Shown: positions 17,444 to 24,872 of the stretch, piece by piece
Numbering within the stretch: the stretch's first letter is position 1
Layout: every line of letters begins with the position of its first letter
Assembly (NCBI GenBank): GCA_910575605.1
Contig: CAJTEW010000024.1
Location: 1 to 53,135 of the forward strand
Reading direction: 5' to 3'
Length of the DNA: 53,135 nt
Source of the DNA: Lachnospiraceae bacterium
Lineage (GTDB): Bacteria > Bacillota > Clostridia > Lachnospirales > Lachnospiraceae
Program-made: the position numbers and the translations under genes
Notes under the pieces: generated by a model
What the model saw: only the letters and a program-made list of their open reading frames with translations
The model's database searches: none
Told to the model about the DNA's origin: nothing

Positions 17444-19258
17444 TTACGCCGCAAGGATGGAATCCAGACAGCCGTTTTCCACTTCCTGACGGCTCTCCGC
17501 GTCTGCCGAAACAGAGGAGGGGATGGTGTAATGGGCGGCTTCCCGGATATCCCCGCAGACCATGAAGGACTGCACCCAGGAGATCAGCTCCCGGACTCCG
17601 CAGCATCCGTCTGTGATCAGATTCTCCCTGCAGTATTCGGATACGGCTTTCACAATCTTTGCCATGGTGGTTACGGTGTTTTTATCCGTACAGCCGGTAA
17701 TGCCAAGGACTCGTTTGACTAAGGTATCCTCATCCGGTTCGTCCAGATCGATGACCAGGTTCATTCTGGAGATGACAGACTGGTTCATCTGTTTGCAGCC
17801 TGCATAATCATTGTTGGTGGTTACTACGATTGTCGTATCCGGATGGCGGCTTATGACTTCCCCGTTTGGCAGGAACACGCTGTTGCAGCGGTCCAGCAGG
17901 GAATTTAAGCCCACCAGCACGCCGGGATTAGCAATAACCGTAGGCTCCTGTAATTCCACAAGATAGCCGTAACGGATCGCCTCTACTAACGGTGTGTCCA
18001 CATATTTAAACTTCTGGTGGGAATCCTGCTTTGCATAGTGGTCATGCATTTCATCGAAAATGGTATCCACCAGCTTCTGATAAACCGTATCCTCATCCAC
18101 CGATTCATCATAGGTGCCGGTGAGCTTCTGGTAAGCCGTTGCCGGATCCATCATGATGTCCTGGAAGGTGGGATATTCGCTCTGGAGAGCGGAAAGCTTT
18201 CCGTCCACATCGGGCAGGATCTGTCCGAGCAGGTCGAAAATCTCGGTATTTGCAGAACAGGTAATGCAGCGGTAAGGAAGATGGAGGCCGGAAGCAATCG
18301 CTTTGGCGCCTTCGGTCTTTCCTGTCCCCGCAGGTCCTCTTAAGAGGAAGTTCCGCATGGGTGATACAGTATTTGTGGTTAATTTGGCGTGTTCGCAGAT
18401 CCGTTTGATCTCCGGCGGTATGATGTACCAGTCGGGGAGCTGCGGAACGGTGAGTTCTTCCTGGGGAGTCAGTGTCCGGGAATCGGACAGGATGTATTTG
18501 CCTACGAAATCATGTTTGGAGACGCTTGCCATTACTTTTCTGGTAGAAGTACCAGGTTTGATGACCTGAAAGGTTCCAAGAATGACATCCGTTGGGGAAT
18601 AAGTGCCTTTCTGTACGGTAAATGCCTTCAGCTGCGGAACCGACCCGTTGTTTGGCGTGTCGCTCGGAATCCCCCCGGTTGCCAGGGATGTTCCATACCG
18701 GACGCGCCGGTAGAGGTTATCGCACAGGACTGCCGCGGTCTCCACAGTATTGTCCATATCCGGATACCCGTTGTCCCGGTCGTTTTTCAGCTTCTGGTAA
18801 TGTTCATTGAACTCATCATCCGCCAGAGCGGTTGGGAGAAGTGCAAAGATCAGGGCAGCGCCGCTTTTCTCGTCTTCTTTGAGCATGTATTTTTCCGGGC
18901 TGCTTTCCGGATCCGGCGGCATCTGGTAACAGCCTGCCGTAAATTTCCCGTTTGTCCGGTTGTAGACTGCTACATGCAGCTCGCCCGTTTTGCTTGGATA
19001 TTCCGCAATTGTAAAGTTGTTGCCCTGGCTTCCGACTGCACCCAGTTCCTCCGGTGGCTTTGCGCCTGTTGGTGACTCTAATTCCATGTATGCCAGGATT
19101 GCCCGGAGCGTTGCCGCATGGAGCGTGGAACGCTTCTGGGGCTGTGTGCAGTACTTGGAATAGACGTTTTTGCATACCGGGTCATCCGAATAATCCTCAA
19201 AGGGTTCCGGAAGCTTCCTGCGGAAGGACCAGTTGGGTAATAAATTTCCATTTGCCAT
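17444..19258 (-). CDS. MoxR-like AAA ATPase
   Basis: A protein of about 604 residues starting at ATG 19258 (GGGAGAG upstream; TTG at 19264 is in frame). An N-terminal unknown domain of about 280 residues precedes the AAA core: Walker A GPAGTGKT (about residues 308-315), the ITCSANTEIFDLLGQILPDV segment, then VVTTNNDYAGCKQMNQSVIS, the MoxR-like sensor region. It would couple ATP hydrolysis to remodelling of a protein partner, most likely the VWA/zincin protein encoded downstream. Two CDS-free gaps of under 20 bases separate it from its neighbours. It is not a cobalt chelatase: no cobalamin genes are near. Confidence 0.78.
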   Translation of the reverse strand: MANGNLLPNWSFRRKLPEPFEDYSDDPVCKNVYSKYCTQPQKRSTLHAATLRAILAYMELESPTGAKPPEELGAVGSQGNNFTIAEYPSKTGELHVAVYNRTNGKFTAGCYQMPPDPESSPEKYMLKEDEKSGAALIFALLPTALADDEFNEHYQKLKNDRDNGYPDMDNTVETAAVLCDNLYRRVRYGTSLATGGIPSDTPNNGSVPQLKAFTVQKGTYSPTDVILGTFQVIKPGTSTRKVMASVSKHDFVGKYILSDSRTLTPQEELTVPQLPDWYIIPPEIKRICEHAKLTTNTVSPMRNFLLRGPAGTGKTEGAKAIASGLHLPYRCITCSANTEIFDLLGQILPDVDGKLSALQSEYPTFQDIMMDPATAYQKLTGTYDESVDEDTVYQKLVDTIFDEMHDHYAKQDSHQKFKYVDTPLVEAIRYGYLVELQEPTVIANPGVLVGLNSLLDRCNSVFLPNGEVISRHPDTTIVVTTNNDYAGCKQMNQSVISRMNLVIDLDEPDEDTLVKRVLGITGCTDKNTVTTMAKIVKAVSEYCRENLITDGCCGVRELISWVQSFMVCGDIREAAHYTIPSSVSADAESRQEVENGCLDSILAA

Positions 19259-19274
19259 AATCAATCTCTCCCTT

Positions 19275-20102
19275 CTATACCCATGATAATTCCAGTGTGT
19301 TCCCGGTTTCCTTTGCTTTCAGCTCATCGCGGTGAAAGATGTCCGTGAGGGCTGCCCAGTAATCTCTGGGCGGGAAATGCTGGAAGGTATCCTTTATTTC
19401 TGGATTATTATTATTGTCGAAGATAAATATTTCTCCGGCTTCGTTGATAAACAGCTTCTGGTGTCCCCTTGCCTGCAGGTCTCCAATCAGTTCCGTCAGC
19501 AGTGGTTTCCCAATGAGGGAATACCAGGATTCCGGATCTACATGGACGGGAGGTTCTGCCGGGTTTTCCGGGCCATTTGTTTCTGGATGATCCGGATTTT
19601 TCTGTCCCGGAAGGGGCGTGAAATCCGTAATGGTCATCATGAAAAGCTTCAGATGCCCGTACCGGTCCAGGGAAACATCCGCAAAATTATAATCTCCCGT
19701 GTGGAAGGTCCGGATGCGGATAATGTCACAGTTTAGCAGGGACTCCGCCTTGACAGGCCGGGTATACTCCCAGGATGCATCCGAGAAAGCCGCTTTGATC
19801 TTATCCGTGACCTGGTAACTGATCTGACGGATCAGCAACGTCTCCATGTCAAAGAAAGGGGATTCCTCCTTTTGTTTCTTACGCTTATGCGTGTGAGTAT
19901 TTCTTAAGAAAGACGGGGCTGAGATATGCGGTAACATGGGCATCAGGAGGAAGAGAAAGCTTCCTGCAATCCCGGTGATTGCGATGCCGGCAATGACAGA
20001 CCGGTTCCTTTGTTCTGGGGTAAAGAACAGAGCCAGGAATAAAATAATGGCGACTGCTTTTATCATTTTGATACTTTTGTGTTCTGCTTTTCTTGTTTTC
20101 AT
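19275..20102 (-). CDS. Hypothetical membrane-anchored protein, 275 aa
   Basis: Two N-terminal membrane segments are visible (about residues 12-27, MIKAVAIILFLALFF; and about 35-56, SVIAGIAITGIAGSFLFLLM), then a basic stretch (HTHKRKKQKEE) and a soluble domain of about 200 residues with a Pro/Asn-rich linker near 165-185. By the positive-inside rule the soluble domain is cytoplasmic. The family was not recognised. GAAAGGAACTCCAA precedes the ATG. It sits between SSB and the AAA ATPase and may tether that complex to the membrane. Confidence 0.6.
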   Translation of the reverse strand: MKTRKAEHKSIKMIKAVAIILFLALFFTPEQRNRSVIAGIAITGIAGSFLFLLMPMLPHISAPSFLRNTHTHKRKKQKEESPFFDMETLLIRQISYQVTDKIKAAFSDASWEYTRPVKAESLLNCDIIRIRTFHTGDYNFADVSLDRYGHLKLFMMTITDFTPLPGQKNPDHPETNGPENPAEPPVHVDPESWYSLIGKPLLTELIGDLQARGHQKLFINEAGEIFIFDNNNNPEIKDTFQHFPPRDYWAALTDIFHRDELKAKETGNTLELSWV

Positions 20103-20148
20103 TTGGAGTTCCTTTCATATAAATAAATTACGTTTAAAGATGATTTGC

Positions 20149-20192
20149 AAAAAAGGAACTGCTGTGTTCAAACGTAAACACGCAATTCCTTT
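20149..20192 (-). terminator. Terminator after ssb
   Basis: Minus-strand hairpin (AAGGAATTGCGTGTT pairing imperfectly with AACACAGCAGTTCCTT, tip in ACGTTTG), followed by TTTTTTG. It lies between ssb and the rest of the operon, so it may reduce expression of downstream genes relative to ssb. Confidence 0.6.
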
Positions 20193-20253
20193 CCTGAAGT
20201 GATCTGTTGGAGAGGCTGTCGATGGCAGGCTCCGTAGCCGGGTAATTCTGAAG

Positions 20254-21162
20254 TTATGCAGTGAAGGGAAGCTGTGAGGCCATGCCTTCCGGGATATTGG
20301 CAAACCCGTCCCCCGCAAAGCCGCCTGATGACTGGCCGTACTGGGTGTTCCCGCCCTGCCGCTGATACATCTGGTTTCCAACGGAACCGTTCTGTGCAGT
20401 GGTATTTGCCTGATAAGAGCCGCCTTGCGGGGCTCCTCCGTTCGCAGGCTGCGGGCCGCTTCCCATGTTGCTGCCTCCGTTCGGATAGCTGCCGCCTACA
20501 GCACCATTCCCGTTATTTGGGTAGTTTGCATCTGCATTGCCATTCCCTGCATTGGAATAATTACCATTCGCATTGCCATTTCCGCCATTGGGATAGCTGC
20601 CTCCACCGGATAGATTATTGCCGCCCGGATAATTTGCATTTCCGGCAGCATTTCCACCAGCAGGATACGCGCCTCCTTGTGCAGCACCGGCAGGATTCTG
20701 ATAACCGCTGTTTTGCGGGCCTGGATTCTGATAGCCCCCGGATCCCGGCGTTGCTGCGCCTCCATTGTATGGTGGTGCGCCTGCCTGGTTTCCGCCTGTC
20801 TCTCCTTCTGGTTTGTTGGAAAGACAGAACTGCCAGTCCCGTACATTGATCTTAGCTCCTGAACCAGCTTGACCGGATCTCTGTCCCTGGCTGTAAACAA
20901 AGGGATGAAGTTCAAGTTCCCCATAGATATACAAGCAGGTTCCTTTCCTGACTCCCGCCTTCAGAAGCCTTTCTGCCAGATGCTTGTTTAGATAACACTG
21001 ATAGAAAACGGATTCATAGGGATTTTCCGGGTTATTCTGTGCGTTCTGGCTCCTTTGTGAGGTGGCAAGGTCTAAGGAGATGTACTCCGTACCGTTGTTC
21101 CTCCCCTGCTGCATGGCGGGATCCTTGGTGACCCTTCCCATGAGATGAATGATTGCTGACAT
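20254..21162 (-). CDS. ssb: Single-stranded DNA-binding protein (element-borne)
   Basis: A 302-residue SSB. The N-terminal OB fold covers residues 1-115 (IIHLMGRVTKDPAM, TEYISLDLATS, GTCLYIYGELELHPF). It is followed by a very long Gly/Asn/Gln/Pro-rich tail (about residues 125-290) and ends QLPFTA, a variant of the acidic D-D-x-x-F tip. It coats single-stranded DNA during transfer and re-synthesis and recruits partners through the tip. Typical bacterial SSBs are 150-180 residues, so the tail is unusually long. It is the first gene of the long leftward operon, after leader L2. GCAGAAAGGAGAAATTTT precedes the ATG. Confidence 0.88.
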   Translation of the reverse strand: MSAIIHLMGRVTKDPAMQQGRNNGTEYISLDLATSQRSQNAQNNPENPYESVFYQCYLNKHLAERLLKAGVRKGTCLYIYGELELHPFVYSQGQRSGQAGSGAKINVRDWQFCLSNKPEGETGGNQAGAPPYNGGAATPGSGGYQNPGPQNSGYQNPAGAAQGGAYPAGGNAAGNANYPGGNNLSGGGSYPNGGNGNANGNYSNAGNGNADANYPNNGNGAVGGSYPNGGSNMGSGPQPANGGAPQGGSYQANTTAQNGSVGNQMYQRQGGNTQYGQSSGGFAGDGFANIPEGMASQLPFTA

Positions 21163-21211
21163 AAAATTTCTCCTTTCTGCCCTCTTAGGCGTTGAAATAA
21201 TAAAAATAGAT

Positions 21212-21379
21212 AAAAGAATAGGAAATCCATGTCTTAGATTTCCTAAAATAAAAAAAGAGCCATTAAGTGACCGCAGGGTGCGGCTATCCTAATGACTCTT
21301 ATTTCCAAACTTAAACTCGCGTGTGCTCTGGAGGAATGGTCCAGACTCCCAATATGGGATAACACAAAAACTTAAATAC
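21212..21379 (-). ncRNA. Attenuator-like leader RNA L2 with tandem hairpins
   Basis: The minus-strand transcript from the promoter at 21386-21414 begins with a box shared with leader L1: TTTTGTGT (about 21362-21370) and CACACGC with GAGTTTAAGTTTGG (about 21307-21327). Between these, two small hairpins are added (CCCATATTGGG; CTGGA/TCCAG). A strong terminator follows (21251-21298), then a second hairpin GGAAATC/GATTTCC (21221-21243) with a weaker T-rich end. The same order as in L1 argues for a functional regulatory RNA, not chance. Confidence 0.7.
21251..21298 (-). terminator. First terminator of leader L2
   Basis: Minus-strand stem GAGTCATTAGG/CTTAATGGCTC with inner stem GCCGCA/TGCGGT around a CCC loop, followed by seven T. 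It lies about 90 bases before the ssb start. Confidence 0.8.
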
Positions 21380-21385
21380 ATGATT

Positions 21386-21414
21386 ATAATAACACAAGAT
21401 ATAGAACGGGTCAA
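21386..21414 (-). promoter_or_regulatory. Promoter of the leftward ssb operon
   Basis: Minus-strand TTGACC (21409-21414) and TATTAT (21386-21391) are separated by 17 bases; an alternative TATAAT lies three bases further at 21383-21388. It diverges from the rightward CIRCE promoter. Confidence 0.6.
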
Positions 21415-21418
21415 GCAT

Positions 21419-21440
21419 AACAATCTATATATAGATTGTT
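21419..21440. promoter_or_regulatory. Perfect 22-bp palindrome between divergent promoters
   Basis: AACAATCTATA followed by its exact reverse complement. It abuts the -35 element of the leftward ssb promoter and lies 16 bases upstream of the rightward -35 element, an ideal place for a dimeric regulator controlling one or both units. The cognate regulator is unknown. Confidence 0.6.
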
Positions 21441-21456
21441 TGTTGAAAATATATAG

Positions 21457-21485
21457 TTGACAATTTTGATATTATATGTTAATCT
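21457..21485 (+). promoter_or_regulatory. Promoter of the MBL/membrane-protein cassette
   Basis: TTGACA (21457-21462) and TAATCT (21480-21485), with a 17-base spacer, directly upstream of a perfect CIRCE element. Confidence 0.75.
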
Positions 21486-21489
21486 TGTG

Positions 21490-21516
21490 TTAGCACTCAA
21501 GTCAATAGAGTGCTAA
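21490..21516 (+). promoter_or_regulatory. Perfect CIRCE operator upstream of the MBL gene
   Basis: TTAGCACTC-N9-GAGTGCTAA matches the HrcA operator consensus at all 18 positions. It covers the predicted start of transcription and ends 13 bases before the ATG, with AAAGGAGG between. HrcA binding would block initiation until protein-folding stress. CIRCE sites normally control groE and dnaK, so a metallo-hydrolase gene is an unusual target. Confidence 0.92.
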
Positions 21517-21529
21517 CAAAGGAGGAAAT

Positions 21530-22624
21530 ATGGCATACGAAATAGATTTTATAGGTATAGATAAGGAAAGTAAAGATGCTACTGCAATCTGTATGAGATG
21601 GAAGGTTAGTAAAGAAAATTACATAGTAGGTGTGTTTGATGGCGGCTTAACCGATTATGGTGAGGCTATGAAGAAACATATGGATCAGTACTATTTTGAT
21701 GGGATTGAGAGAGGACATATTAATTTTGTTATTTGTTCACATCCCCATCAAGATCATGTTCCAGGATTGAAGACAATCCTCGAAAACTTTGATGTTGACG
21801 CGCTCTATATGAATAGACCTTGGGAACATATTGAAGAACTTTTTGAACGAGTAAAAGATGGTCGTATTACAAAGAAGAGTTTAGAAGAGCGACTTAAAAA
21901 TAGGTATACTTATATTGCAGATTTAGAGTTAGTTGCAAATGAACAGGGCATCCCTATTTATGATGCTTTTGAAGGTGATATAATTGAAGAAAAGCTTACT
22001 ATTTTATCTCCCAACAAAGAGTTTTATTTAGATTTACTTGCTGAATCAGACAAAACTCCAGTAATGGAAAGTGCTGCTCAAGATAGTATATTCCATAGTG
22101 TTAAAATTCTTGCTGAGAAAGTTATCAATTTTATCAAAGAAGCTTGGGATAAGGATTCTCTTCGGGAAAATGTGGTAACTGAGCCTGATAATGAAACAAG
22201 TACAGTAGTTCTTGGTGAGATGGAGGATGAGTCATTTTTGTTGAGTGGAGATGTAGGAATTCGTGGATTGCGTCATGCTATAGACTATGCAGATGATGTA
22301 GATAAAAGTCTTCAGACTAATGTTAAACTTTATGAAATTCCACATCATGGTGGTCGCCATAATGTAAGTCCTTCCATTCTTAATGACCTTCTTGGTGAGA
22401 TTGTAGAAAAAGGGACATCACCTAGTAAAACAGCTATTGTCTGTACAGGAAAAGGTACAAATCATCCCAAGCAAATGGTTGTTAATGCATTTTGGCGTAG
22501 AGGTGTAAAAGTTTATAATGCTTCAGGTTATACTATTCGACATCATTGTGGTGATATGCCTTCAAGGAATTGGTCGAGTTCTGTACCAGTGGAATTTAAT
22601 GAACAAGTAGAAGATTGGAATTGA
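21530..22624 (+). CDS. ComEC/Rec2-type metallo-beta-lactamase-fold protein
   Basis: A 364-residue soluble protein with the di-metal site motifs of the MBL superfamily in ComEC-like form: HPHQDH at residues 71-76, the N-E-T-S-T-V-V-L strand before FLLSGDVG (D241), and PHHGG at 271-275. ComEC-type MBL domains are candidate nucleases or phosphodiesterases; the substrate is unknown. It has no membrane channel domain of its own, but the next gene, 4 bases downstream, encodes a membrane protein. AAAGGAGGAAAT precedes the ATG. The gene is more AT-rich than the element backbone, suggesting separate acquisition. It may be a stress-triggered effector or defence enzyme; that is inference. Confidence 0.8.
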   Translation: MAYEIDFIGIDKESKDATAICMRWKVSKENYIVGVFDGGLTDYGEAMKKHMDQYYFDGIERGHINFVICSHPHQDHVPGLKTILENFDVDALYMNRPWEHIEELFERVKDGRITKKSLEERLKNRYTYIADLELVANEQGIPIYDAFEGDIIEEKLTILSPNKEFYLDLLAESDKTPVMESAAQDSIFHSVKILAEKVINFIKEAWDKDSLRENVVTEPDNETSTVVLGEMEDESFLLSGDVGIRGLRHAIDYADDVDKSLQTNVKLYEIPHHGGRHNVSPSILNDLLGEIVEKGTSPSKTAIVCTGKGTNHPKQMVVNAFWRRGVKVYNASGYTIRHHCGDMPSRNWSSSVPVEFNEQVEDWN

Positions 22625-22628
22625 TATC

Positions 22629-23348
22629 ATGAATAAGGCAAAAAAGAATTTTGATGAGTTTACTTGGCAGACTCGCGTAATGCCGGTACTAGTTGCAAGT
22701 GTTCCGCTTTTTTTTGCAGCAGTAGCCAAGGGTTTTTCTACATTAGCTTGGACAGAGGCAGGACTTATGGTGTGTATTACGGTTGTGGTGCTGTCATTAT
22801 TATATCGACTTACAAGAAATATGGGCAAAAAATGCGAAAGAAAAATAACTGATCGTTTAGGTGCAATGCCATCTGTCATTTTACTTCGATATTCTGATTC
22901 AACTATTGGTATCGTTTCAAAGCAACGGTATCATGAGCGCATTAATAAAGTTTATGGGTTAAATCTACCTTTAAATATATCTGATGAAAGGCCTGAAGAC
23001 GATGCCCAGTATGATGCTGCAATACGAAGTTTGAAAAATCGCGCTAATCAAATGAGAGACACCGAATTCCGTGTATATCAAGAGTTGAAGGAATATCACT
23101 TTTTTCGCAACTTATATGGAATCAAGCCAATTGCCTTTAGTGTGTATTTAGTTTTGGCTATTAGAGAAATTTGTCTGATTCCAAATTTCAATATTAAGAA
23201 CCTTTTCATTAATCCAGTTCCAAATTACGTTTCATTTCTGATATTTATAGTTGGAATTTTATTAACTGCTTTAGTTACTAATAAGGGAGTTGAGGAACGT
23301 TCTTTCTCATATGCCAATGCTTTAATTGAGTCATGCGAAAGGATATAA
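22629..23348 (+). CDS. Four-helix membrane protein paired with the MBL protein
   Basis: A 239-residue protein with two N-terminal membrane helices (about residues 18-37, PVLVASVPLFFAAVA; and 43-62, GLMVCITVVVLSLLY), a charged cytoplasmic domain of about 105 residues (VILLRYSDSTIGIVSKQRYH; ELKEYHFFRNLYGIKP), then two C-terminal helices (about 172-190 and 203-222). The 2+2 arrangement around a soluble domain, with a YxxFRNLYG-like motif, is seen in uncharacterised membrane partners of soluble enzymes. It starts 4 bases after the MBL stop, so the two are translationally linked. It could be a pore-forming effector or an anchor; neither is shown. Confidence 0.7.
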   Translation: MNKAKKNFDEFTWQTRVMPVLVASVPLFFAAVAKGFSTLAWTEAGLMVCITVVVLSLLYRLTRNMGKKCERKITDRLGAMPSVILLRYSDSTIGIVSKQRYHERINKVYGLNLPLNISDERPEDDAQYDAAIRSLKNRANQMRDTEFRVYQELKEYHFFRNLYGIKPIAFSVYLVLAIREICLIPNFNIKNLFINPVPNYVSFLIFIVGILLTALVTNKGVEERSFSYANALIESCERI

Positions 23349-23398
23349 TTTTTAGATATGGCTTGATTGAGCTGATATACTTAGATTATATTGTTTAA

Positions 23399-23430
23399 TA
23401 AAAGTACCTGATTTAATCAGGTACTTTTAT
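23399..23430. terminator. Bidirectional terminator between the MBL cassette and the Rpn gene
   Basis: Perfect inverted repeat AAAAGTACCTGAT/ATCAGGTACTTTT with A-rich and T-rich flanks, able to terminate transcription from both sides. The rest of 23349-23540 holds no gene. Confidence 0.8.
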
Positions 23431-23540
23431 ATGCTTCTTATTTCAAAGTTTAGCTGAGTGAAAACAAATTAAGACATATTCTTGTAACTAAAGGAAATGG
23501 ACTAGTGATGGTATCTTATTCATAATTTGTATAAACATAG

Positions 23541-24332
23541 TTAAACACTACTTGGCTGCAAAATCTTTTTACTTAATTCCAATATAAAATCACGAGTGAG
23601 TGATGGAATTGATTTTGCAACAATGTCAACGGATACACCATTTTCTAAAAGGTTTGAAGCAGTCCGAATTTCAGACTGTCTCAGTTTCTCTGCTGCATAA
23701 TCTTCTACGAGTTTGCACATAATAGACGCCCCCTCTCTGGTTTTTTTGAAATAGTCAACACGGTGGCAAGTTTTCGGAAATTTGGAGTTCTGTCCAACAC
23801 TTTTCTTAAAATACTGCATCAACTCAGCGATATCGCTTTTGTCATCAATAGCTGTATTTACATAAATTTCATGCGTCCCATTCTCAACAACAGTTCCTGT
23901 TTCCTTGATAACACGGTCGATATGGTAAATGGTACGGTTTTCATGAAAAGTATCAAACTTTGATATGAAAATGATATACACATCCGGAAGTTCTTTGTAA
24001 TCAAGTCCCTTTTCTACAAAAATAGTATCTATGTTGGAACGGTTGAAACGAACCCGTCTTTGGTGATCATCGTCATCTTCTTTCTGAACCTCGCAGTTTA
24101 TGATGGAATGGTTCTCATCTTCACAGATTAAATCCAGCACAACGGAGTGTGCGCTAATATTTCTTAAAAAGCGCTGTACTTTAGAGTCGATTACTCTTAA
24201 CTTCGGCTTTTTGAGGATAATTCTTAATATTTCCTCTGCAACTTCCCTGTCCTCAGCCATTTTCTGAAAAAATACATCATCAATCACATTCAGCTTGGAG
24301 ACAAAGGCTTTCTGCTCTTCATATGTCTGCAT
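23541..24332 (-). CDS. Rpn-family PD-(D/E)XK nuclease (putative transposase)
   Basis: A 263-residue protein of the recombination-promoting nuclease/transposase_31-like family. It opens with a typical conserved segment (KLNVIDDVFFQKMAEDREVA). The PD-(D/E)XK core is D67 (VVLDL) and E81-x-Q83 (CEVQ), followed by HQRRVRFNRSNIDT and PDVYIIFISK. The tail (LLENGVSVDIVAKSIPSL) matches the family. Such proteins cut DNA and promote RecA-independent recombination. The ATG at 24332 is preferred over 24347 because GGAAG precedes it. The gene is AT-rich like the adjacent MBL cassette and has its own promoter. Confidence 0.82.
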   Translation of the reverse strand: MQTYEEQKAFVSKLNVIDDVFFQKMAEDREVAEEILRIILKKPKLRVIDSKVQRFLRNISAHSVVLDLICEDENHSIINCEVQKEDDDDHQRRVRFNRSNIDTIFVEKGLDYKELPDVYIIFISKFDTFHENRTIYHIDRVIKETGTVVENGTHEIYVNTAIDDKSDIAELMQYFKKSVGQNSKFPKTCHRVDYFKKTREGASIMCKLVEDYAAEKLRQSEIRTASNLLENGVSVDIVAKSIPSLTRDFILELSKKILQPSSV

Positions 24333-24372
24333 AAAACTTCCTTTCATAAATATTGTAGCTGCTTCTATTTTT

Positions 24373-24400
24373 AGTATACCATGAATTTAGGTATACTCAA
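24373..24400 (-). promoter_or_regulatory. Promoter and palindromic operator of the Rpn gene
   Basis: Minus-strand TTGAGT (24395-24400) and TATACT (24373-24378) with a 16-base spacer. A perfect inverted repeat AGTATACC-N9-GGTATACT (24373-24397) spans the -10 element and most of the spacer, a likely repressor site. Confidence 0.6.
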
Positions 24401-24427
24401 CAGAAATTTTCGGTTGTCTGAAGTATT

Positions 24428-24862
24428 CTAAAGATTTTCTATAACCACAGGCAGTTCCTCATATCCAAGTAAATCCGTAGAAGAATAGTTATTATCACCA
24501 GAATCCAATCCATCAGACTGCCGGAAGTAGAGCCGGTAATGATGTCCGGAAAGCAGGTTAATATTTTTATCTAATGAAAGTCTGTATTCTCTTTGGGCTT
24601 CATCTATAAGTACAATCTGTCTGTCTTTTTTGAAAGACATGGATGTCTGCCTGATACAAGTTCCTGATAATACCTGATAAGCTTCATTGTGGATCAAACG
24701 ATAGAAACTACAGGTACGGATCAGGCTGCAAAGTCCTATGAGAAGGCTCAGCATGATAAAAATATCATCCTTGGAATGGATGCCATAAACACATCCAACC
24801 AATACGAAGAAAAAGCCGACTGCCGCCTGGACAATCAGCTTTGTAAATAATGGTTTTGGAAT
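24428..24862 (-). CDS. Two-helix membrane protein with probable ATT start
   Basis: A protein of about 144 residues with two adjacent membrane helices (LFTKLIVQAAVGFFFVLVGC; IFIMLSLLIGLCSLI) and a C-terminal soluble domain. The frame is open back to 25000, but that part overlaps the coding region of the upstream gene. The only ribosome binding site, AAGGAG at 24867-24872, lies four bases before an ATT codon (24860-24862), with no ATG, GTG or TTG nearby, so non-canonical AUU initiation is the best reading; a sequencing error is the alternative. It is the last gene of its operon. Function unrecognised. Confidence 0.5.
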   Translation of the reverse strand: MPKPLFTKLIVQAAVGFFFVLVGCVYGIHSKDDIFIMLSLLIGLCSLIRTCSFYRLIHNEAYQVLSGTCIRQTSMSFKKDRQIVLIDEAQREYRLSLDKNINLLSGHHYRLYFRQSDGLDSGDNNYSSTDLLGYEELPVVIENL

Positions 24863-24872
24863 AGTTCTCCTT

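Noticed and set aside
14983-19258. Cobaltochelatase (CobS/CobT) or nitric-oxide-reductase activation pair
   Set aside because: The AAA plus VWA combination is similar, but no cobalamin or denitrification gene is near and the surroundings are ICE genes.
21530-22624. A competence ComEC protein
   Set aside because: Only the MBL domain is present; the OB and channel domains of ComEC are missing, so it is a stand-alone enzyme.
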